In this document: in pieces, positions 6,171 through 13,506 of the stretch
Position numbering within the stretch: the stretch's first letter is position 1
Layout: the number at the start of each line of letters is the position of its first letter
Source of the DNA: Mycolicibacterium porcinum
GTDB lineage: Bacteria; Actinomycetota; Actinomycetes; Mycobacteriales; Mycobacteriaceae
Direction: 5' to 3'
Assembly (NCBI GenBank): GCA_001942045.1
Contig: MSTD01000030.1
Coordinates: forward strand, 61,555 to 75,060
DNA length: 13,506 nucleotides
Translations under genes and position numbers: made by a program
Notes under the pieces: model-generated
What the model was told of the DNA's origin: nothing
The model's input: the letters and a program-made list of their open reading frames with translations, nothing else
The model's database searches: none

Positions 6171-7003
6171 TTGAGGCAACTGCCGGCGTCGACGGGAAGG
6201 GTGACGCCGGTGATGTAGCGGGCTTCGTCCGACGCCAGGAACAGGACCGCGTTACTGATGTCTTCGGGGGTGACCCACGGGATCGGCAGCATGTGGAACG
6301 TCTGGCAGATCGGTGCCAGATCATCCGGTCCGGGATTTTCCAGGTCGGGCCGGAACATGCGATAGGTCTTCTCGTTCATCAGCATCGGGCTGTTGACGTG
6401 GGTCGGATGCACGGAGTTCACCCGGATCGAGTGCTGGCCCAACTCGACGGCGAAGCTGCGCATCAGGCCGACGACACCGTGTTTGGCGGCGACGTAGTGG
6501 CCGGTGAACGGGTAGGCCTTCGACCCAGCCACCGAGCTGGTCAGGATGATCGAACCGCCGCGCCCGCCCGCGAGCATATGGGGCACACCGGCTTTCACCG
6601 TTTTCCATACCCCGCTGAGATTGACGTCGATCATCTCCTGCCAGAGATCCTCGTCCATCCGGTCGAGCTTCACCCCGGTGGTGCCGATGCCCGCGTTGGC
6701 GGCGATGATGTCGAGCCGGCCCAGCTGCTCGACGCCGCTGTCGACGGCGACCTTGAGCGCATCGAAGTCGCGCACGTCGACCTCGGCGGTGACGATACGT
6801 CGCCCGAGGTTCTTGACCAGGTTCGCGGTTTCGGCGAGGTCTTCAGCGGTCGCGCCCGCGGCCGGTGAGCGATCGAAGGTGGCGCAGATGTCGACGGCGA
6901 TGATGTCCGCACCCTCGCCGGCCAGCCGAACCGCGTGGCTGCGCCCCTGTCCGCGTGCCGCACCGGTGATCAGTGCGACCTTGCCGTCGACCCGTCCTGT
7001 CAT
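6167..7003 (-). CDS. Mycofactocin-type short-chain dehydrogenase/reductase
   Basis: 278 residues with an SDR Rossmann fold. The nucleotide site is TGAARGQG (13-20), followed by VDIC (37-40) after strand beta-2; NAG is at 103-105 and Asn128 in DVNLSG. The catalytic residues are Ser157 (in TSSVAG), Tyr170 and Lys174 (HYVAAKHG). The GAARGQGRSHAVRLAGEGADIIAVDIC opening, together with the insertion after beta-2 (ATFDRSPAAGATAEDLAETANLV), is the hallmark of the mycofactocin-coupled SDR group. These enzymes hold NAD(H) tightly and pass electrons to the peptide-derived cofactor mycofactocin, which is made by genes not present here. It is the first gene of the minus-strand operon; GAGGG lies upstream of the ATG, and its stop overlaps the P450 start. 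The substrate is probably a secondary or primary alcohol produced by the P450. Assignment to the mycofactocin group is by pattern memory, not by a profile search. Confidence 0.92.
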   Translation of the reverse strand: MTGRVDGKVALITGAARGQGRSHAVRLAGEGADIIAVDICATFDRSPAAGATAEDLAETANLVKNLGRRIVTAEVDVRDFDALKVAVDSGVEQLGRLDIIAANAGIGTTGVKLDRMDEDLWQEMIDVNLSGVWKTVKAGVPHMLAGGRGGSIILTSSVAGSKAYPFTGHYVAAKHGVVGLMRSFAVELGQHSIRVNSVHPTHVNSPMLMNEKTYRMFRPDLENPGPDDLAPICQTFHMLPIPWVTPEDISNAVLFLASDEARYITGVTLPVDAGSCLK

Positions 7004-7054
7004 CGCCCACCCTCATCGTCGGGGCAGGTGCCGGGTGCCGGCACGCTGCCAACT

Positions 7055-7070
7055 TTGGGCGATCGCCCAA
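7055..7070. promoter_or_regulatory. Perfect 16-bp palindrome, probable TetR operator
   Basis: TTGGGCGATCGCCCAA equals its own reverse complement. It lies in the 121-bp divergent gap between the SDR operon (minus) and the TetR-ligase operon (plus). The TetR-side -10-like element begins four bases after it, so a bound repressor would block that promoter. TetR proteins commonly bind such palindromes next to their own gene and control the divergent genes. Binding by this particular TetR is inferred from position only. Confidence 0.72.
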
Positions 7071-7074
7071 TAAC

Positions 7075-7080
7075 TACACT
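7075..7080 (+). promoter_or_regulatory. Candidate -10 element of the TetR gene
   Basis: TACACT fits TANNNT and is followed by a leader of about 38 nt to the ATG at 7125. The -35 position would lie at the left end of the 16-bp palindrome, where no good -35 hexamer is seen. No equally clear -10 could be found for the divergent SDR operon. Confidence 0.42.
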
Positions 7081-7124
7081 CGGGCCATGTTTAGCAGCCG
7101 CCGCCACACGTGGTCAAGGGTGCG

Positions 7125-7726
7125 ATGAGCCCGCAGAGAACTACCGGGCAGGCCGCCGCCGGCCGTGATTCGACGACCCGCCGGGCGCTGATCCGCGCCA
7201 CCGCCCAGGTGATGCTCGAGGAAGGCTATGCCGCGGCGACGTCGCGGCGGGTGGCCGCGCGGGCCGAGGTCAAACCCGCACTGGTGCACTACTACTTCCC
7301 CAGCATGGACGACCTGTTCGTGGCGGTGCTTCAGGCCGGCGCCGAGGCGAATCTGAGTACCCAGCAGGACGCCTTCGCCGACGAGTCGCCCCTTCACGCG
7401 CTGTGGGACCTCAACAGCGCGCAGGGCGCGGCGTTGTGGATGGAGTTCATGGCATTGGCCAACCACCGCAAGGCCATTCGGAGCGAGATCGCCGGTTACG
7501 CCGATCGATTCCGGGAGCTCGAGGAAGCGGCGATGGCCACGGCGTTGCAGGCCCACGGCGTCGACACCGACAAATTCCCGCCCGTGGTGATGTCGATGAT
7601 CGTGGCGAGCCTGGCCCGAATCCTGGTACTCGAACAGGGCCTGGGCATCAGCCGCGGCCACGCGCAGGCGCAGGAATTCGTGCGGCGCTATCTGGACCAG
7701 TTCGAGCTTCCGCCGGGCGGCCGGGA

Positions 7727-7730
<4 letters not shown>
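7125..7730 (+). CDS. TetR/AcrR-family transcriptional regulator
   Basis: 201 residues. The N-terminal DNA-binding domain covers about residues 17-65: helix 1 (STTRRALIRATAQVMLEEGY) and the helix-turn-helix ATSRRVAARAEVKPALVHYYFPSMDDLF, with the HYYF signature that marks the end of the recognition helix in TetR proteins. The C-terminal 135 residues are helical and would form the ligand pocket and dimer interface (for example ALWMEFMALANHRKAIRSEI). The start at ATG 7125 follows AAGGG by four bases; an in-frame GTG at 7110 is possible but less well placed. The stop overlaps the ligase start as ATGA, so regulator and ligase are translationally coupled. It probably represses both divergent operons through the palindrome at 7055-7070 and is released by a pathway intermediate such as an acyl-CoA. 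Confidence 0.93.
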
Positions 7731-10961
<3,231 letters not shown>

Positions 10962-10963
10962 CC

Positions 10964-12295
10964 GTGCTCGAGTTCGACGAGATTCAGCACATCCTGCTGA
11001 CTCGCACCCCGGCCATCACCGGGCGTTACGAGTTCCTGACGTTCGACACACCCGAGGGTGGCCGGGCCTGGTTGACCGAGCTGCTGGACAAGGTGTCCTC
11101 GGCCGCCGACGCGATGGCCACGATGGCGGAGTCCGACCGGTGGGTCACGCTGGCGTTCACCTGGACCGGACTGCGCGCGCTCGGAGTCGACGAGGAGTCA
11201 TTGGCGAGTTTCCCCGCCGCGTTCCGGGAGGGGATGGCGCAGCGTGCCTCGATCCTGGGTGACACCGGCGAGGCCGCCCCCGAACACTGGTTGGGCGGTC
11301 TGGCTGGTGAGGATCTGCATGCGATCGCGATCTTGTTCTCCCGCACCGACGAGCAGTGCCGCCGCTCCATCGACGAGCACGACAAACTTCTGGACCGCAC
11401 CCCCGGTGTACGCAGCCTGTCCCACCTGGACCTGAACGCGACCCCGCCGTTCAATTACGCCCACGATCACTTCGGGTTCCGAGACCGGTTGTCCCAGCCG
11501 GTGATGAAAGGCTCCGGGGAGGAGCCGACACCGGGTTCCGGTGACCCGCTCGAGCCCGGCGAGTTCATCCTCGGCTATCCCGATGAGGACGGACCGGTCG
11601 CCAATCTGCCTCAGCCGGAGGTACTTTCGCGCAACGGCAGCTACCTGGCCTACCGCAGGCTCGGGGAGCACGTCGCGCGGTTCCGGGACTACCTCCGTGA
11701 GCGGTCGGACTCACCGGAAGCCGAAGAGCTGCTGGCCGCGAAGTTCATGGGCCGGTGGCGCAGCGGCGCTCCCCTGGTGCTCGCGCCCGAACATGACGAT
11801 CCCGAGCTCGGCGCGGATCCCATGCGCAACAACGATTTCAACTACAAGGAAATGGACCCCTTCGGCTACGCCTGCCCGCTGGGGTCGCACGCCCGCCGGC
11901 TCAATCCACGGGATACCGCGCACTACATGAACCGGCGCCGAATGATCCGGCGCGGCGCCACCTACGGACCCGCGCTGCCCGACGGCGCACCCGACGACGG
12001 CGTGGACCGCGGCATCGCGGCGTTCATCATCTGCGCCGACCTGGTGCGCCAGTTCGAGTTCGCGCAGAACGTCTGGATCAACGACAAGACGTTCCACGAA
12101 CTGGGCAACGAGCACGACCCGATCTGCGGCACGCAGGACGGAACGCTGGACTTCACGGTGCCCAAGCGTCCGATACGGAAGGTGCACAAGGGAATTCCGG
12201 CGTTCACTACCCTCCGCGGCGGGGCGTACTTCTTCCTGCCGGGGATGTCAGGACTTCGCTATCTCGCCACCGGCGACGGAAAGGCTGACCCATGA
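10964..12295 (+). CDS. DyP-type heme peroxidase with altered GXXDG motif
   Basis: 443 residues, longer than classic B-type DyPs (about 300-350) and in the range of the large actinobacterial (C-type) group. Conserved blocks: FGFRDRLSQP (the catalytic Asp is Asp174), CPLGSHARRLNPRD with the proximal heme ligand His309, RRMIRRGATYG with the conserved distal Arg near 329-330, FIICADLVRQFEFAQNVWIND (Arg362 to Asp), and TTLRGGAYFFLPG near the C-terminus. In the GXXDG motif the final Gly is Arg (GFRDR), while the Asp is kept. DyP enzymes use H2O2 to oxidise dyes, phenolics and other bulky substrates. There is no Tat or Sec signal and no encapsulin-targeting tail that I recognise, so it is predicted to be cytosolic. 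The start is a GTG two bases after the preceding stop, and the stop overlaps the next gene as ATGA. A longer open frame upstream is the shadow of the first gene. Confidence 0.93.
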   Translation: MLEFDEIQHILLTRTPAITGRYEFLTFDTPEGGRAWLTELLDKVSSAADAMATMAESDRWVTLAFTWTGLRALGVDEESLASFPAAFREGMAQRASILGDTGEAAPEHWLGGLAGEDLHAIAILFSRTDEQCRRSIDEHDKLLDRTPGVRSLSHLDLNATPPFNYAHDHFGFRDRLSQPVMKGSGEEPTPGSGDPLEPGEFILGYPDEDGPVANLPQPEVLSRNGSYLAYRRLGEHVARFRDYLRERSDSPEAEELLAAKFMGRWRSGAPLVLAPEHDDPELGADPMRNNDFNYKEMDPFGYACPLGSHARRLNPRDTAHYMNRRRMIRRGATYGPALPDGAPDDGVDRGIAAFIICADLVRQFEFAQNVWINDKTFHELGNEHDPICGTQDGTLDFTVPKRPIRKVHKGIPAFTTLRGGAYFFLPGMSGLRYLATGDGKADP

Positions 12296-13296
12296 CCGGT
12301 GCCCGCACCTACAACCAGACCCACATTCGGCGGCCGCACGACGGGCGTCGCCGGATCAGCATCTACTGGACGTGGAGCTACCCGTGGGAAGCCCAGCGCA
12401 ACCCGGCCGCGATGGAGAACCGGTTCTCCACCATGACCGAGGTCCGCAACGTGCTGTGGCCGGCATACGAGACACCCGAATACGACGAAGCCTCCTTCCT
12501 GCAGGGCATCGCCGGCACGCTGGAGCTGTTCCACCGGTCCACCCTGGCCTTCCAGGAGCTCGCGGGTGAGGTCACCGGCCATCCGGTGGCGGTGTTCCAG
12601 CGGATCGACCAGGCCGGTTACCGGCTTCCGATCGACGAGCGGATTCTCGAGGACTGCGACACGCTGATGGTCTTCGGCCTCGACCACATCCTGTCCGAGC
12701 AGGAGGCCGACCCGGCCGAGATCGAGGCGATCCGCCGCTGGCTGCAGCGCGAGGGCACCTGTCTGCTGCTGGCGCCGCATCACGATGTCGGCGACACCGA
12801 CGACTACGCCCGCCGCCAGGTCGAGTACCTGCACCACGGCGATCCGCTGGTGCCACGCCAACAGCGCTTCGGCCAGTACACACGCTCGCTGATGCGTGCG
12901 CTCGACGTCCCGGTGCACAACGTCTGGGGGCTACGGCCGGCCGTCGTGGCGGGCAGCACCGAGATCGCGCCCTTGACCGCCTCGCCCGATCTGGACTCCC
13001 CCGGCCTACTCGCCGATGTCACGACCTTCAACTTCCACCCGCACCTGCCGCACTACGAATTGACCGCACCGGAGAGCGCGGCGCTGCGCGTATTGGGACG
13101 CCAACTGATCGACCCCACCCGGCCGCATCCGTTCACCGAGGCGGGCAACACCGCTTTCAACGCACTGATCTGGATGCCGCCGGCGAGCGGCCGGGCCGGC
13201 GACATCGTGCTGGTCGACTCCACCAATTTCACGACGCTGTTCGGTGGCACCGACAGTCTCAGGCATTTCTGGAACAACCTGGCGACCATGCGGTAA
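12292..13296 (+). CDS. Uncharacterised His-rich alpha/beta protein coupled to the DyP peroxidase
   Basis: 334 residues, soluble, no signal peptide. The start ATG overlaps the peroxidase stop (ATGA), so the pair is translationally coupled. Residues 18-60 (RRRISIYWTWSYPWEAQRNP and on) are Trp-rich. Residues 98-166 look like part of a Rossmann-like or class I amidotransferase-like layer: strand PVAVFQRI, strand CDTLMVFGLDH, helix PAEIEAIRRWLQREG, strand TCLLLAPHHDVG. No GxCxG nucleophile elbow is present, so ordinary glutaminase activity is unlikely. Histidines are clustered: HHD at 163-165, HH at 181-182, and FHPHLPHYE at 248-256, which could bind metal or heme. The C-terminal part has GDIVLVDSTNFTTLFGG. 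I do not recognise the family. Position suggests it assists or supplies the peroxidase, or processes its product. Confidence 0.87.
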   Translation: MTGARTYNQTHIRRPHDGRRRISIYWTWSYPWEAQRNPAAMENRFSTMTEVRNVLWPAYETPEYDEASFLQGIAGTLELFHRSTLAFQELAGEVTGHPVAVFQRIDQAGYRLPIDERILEDCDTLMVFGLDHILSEQEADPAEIEAIRRWLQREGTCLLLAPHHDVGDTDDYARRQVEYLHHGDPLVPRQQRFGQYTRSLMRALDVPVHNVWGLRPAVVAGSTEIAPLTASPDLDSPGLLADVTTFNFHPHLPHYELTAPESAALRVLGRQLIDPTRPHPFTEAGNTAFNALIWMPPASGRAGDIVLVDSTNFTTLFGGTDSLRHFWNNLATMR

Positions 13297-13310
13297 TTCG
13301 GGCCCGCGCG

Positions 13311-13506
13311 CTACGGCATCGCGGTGAGCAGCCACCCGCTGATCGGATCGGCTGGGGTGGCCGGGGCCGGCGCCGGTGTCGGTACCGGAGCGGGCATCGG
13401 GGCCGGCGCGAGTGCCGGGGCCGGTGCTGACACGGGCACCGCGGCAGGCACAGGTGCCGACGGTGCGAGCGCGGGCCCGGGCGACGGATCGGTGGCGAGG
13501 TGGGTC
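13311..13506 (-). CDS. C-terminal Pro/Ala-rich tail of a gene entering from the right edge
   Basis: On the minus strand an open frame enters at the window edge and ends at a TAG at 13313-13311. Its 64 visible residues are dominated by Ala-Pro repeats (APVPAAVPVSAPAPALAPAP, then APVPTPAPAPATP) and end with ADPISGWLLTAMP. Such tails occur in mycobacterial wall-associated or exported proteins as spacers; the function of the main domain cannot be seen. The gene converges on the 334-residue protein gene with a gap of only 14 bp and no clear terminator. Confidence 0.65.
   Translation of the reverse strand, partial: THLATDPSPGPALAPSAPVPAAVPVSAPAPALAPAPMPAPVPTPAPAPATPADPISGWLLTAMP

Noticed and set aside
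7035..7044. Second palindrome GTGCCGGCAC in the TetR-SDR gap
   Set aside because: Ten-base GC palindromes are frequent by chance in such DNA, and it lacks the position and length of the 16-bp site; it could at most be a secondary site.
13330..13480. GC-rich repeats that could be taken for a satellite or PE_PGRS-like gene
   Set aside because: They are explained by Ala-Pro codon repeats in the minus-strand tail; there is no Gly-Gly-X pattern of PE_PGRS proteins on either strand.

Overview
The window reads as chromosomal DNA of a mycobacterium, most likely an environmental or fast-growing species. It is GC-rich throughout. It encodes an antigen 85-type secreted acyltransferase, a DUF732-type secreted protein, a mycofactocin-type short-chain dehydrogenase (SDR), a cytochrome P450, two FadD-type acyl-activating enzymes and a TetR regulator. 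Genes are closely packed with TANNNT-type -10 elements and ATGA stop/start overlaps. I see no tRNA, rRNA, CRISPR array, insertion sequence or phage gene. The species cannot be named from this sequence alone.

Layout. (1) Positions 1-1686, minus strand: an NTF2-like protein, a beta-rich conserved protein, and the N-terminus of a DUF732-type secreted protein that runs off the left edge. (2) Positions 1777-4483, plus strand: a small conserved protein, a secreted four-cysteine protein, and a FadD19-like acyl-CoA synthetase. (3) Positions 4493-7003, minus strand: an SDR, a P450 and an SRPBCC protein, in transcription order. This set diverges from (4) positions 7125-9244, plus strand: a TetR regulator translationally coupled to a second acyl-CoA ligase. 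A perfect 16-bp palindrome in the shared intergenic region is the obvious candidate operator. (5) Positions 9155-10183, minus strand: an antigen 85-like esterase or acyltransferase whose 3' end overlaps the ligase gene by 90 bp in convergent orientation. (6) Positions 10401-13296, plus strand: a compact three-gene operon of a small ferredoxin-fold-like protein, a DyP-type peroxidase and an uncharacterised His-rich alpha/beta protein. (7) Positions 13311-13506, minus strand: the Pro/Ala-rich C-terminal tail of a gene that continues past the right edge.

How the genes may work together. Regions 3 and 4 look like one TetR-controlled catabolic module: the P450 hydroxylates a hydrophobic substrate, the SDR oxidises the alcohol, the ligase makes the CoA thioester, and the SRPBCC protein may bind the substrate. 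The substrate cannot be read from the sequence. Region 6 is the best candidate for a little-described system. Its peroxidase keeps the heme histidine and catalytic Asp but has Arg in place of the last Gly of the GXXDG motif, and both partner proteins have no obvious function. Functional assignments rest on motifs recognised by eye; no database search was run.
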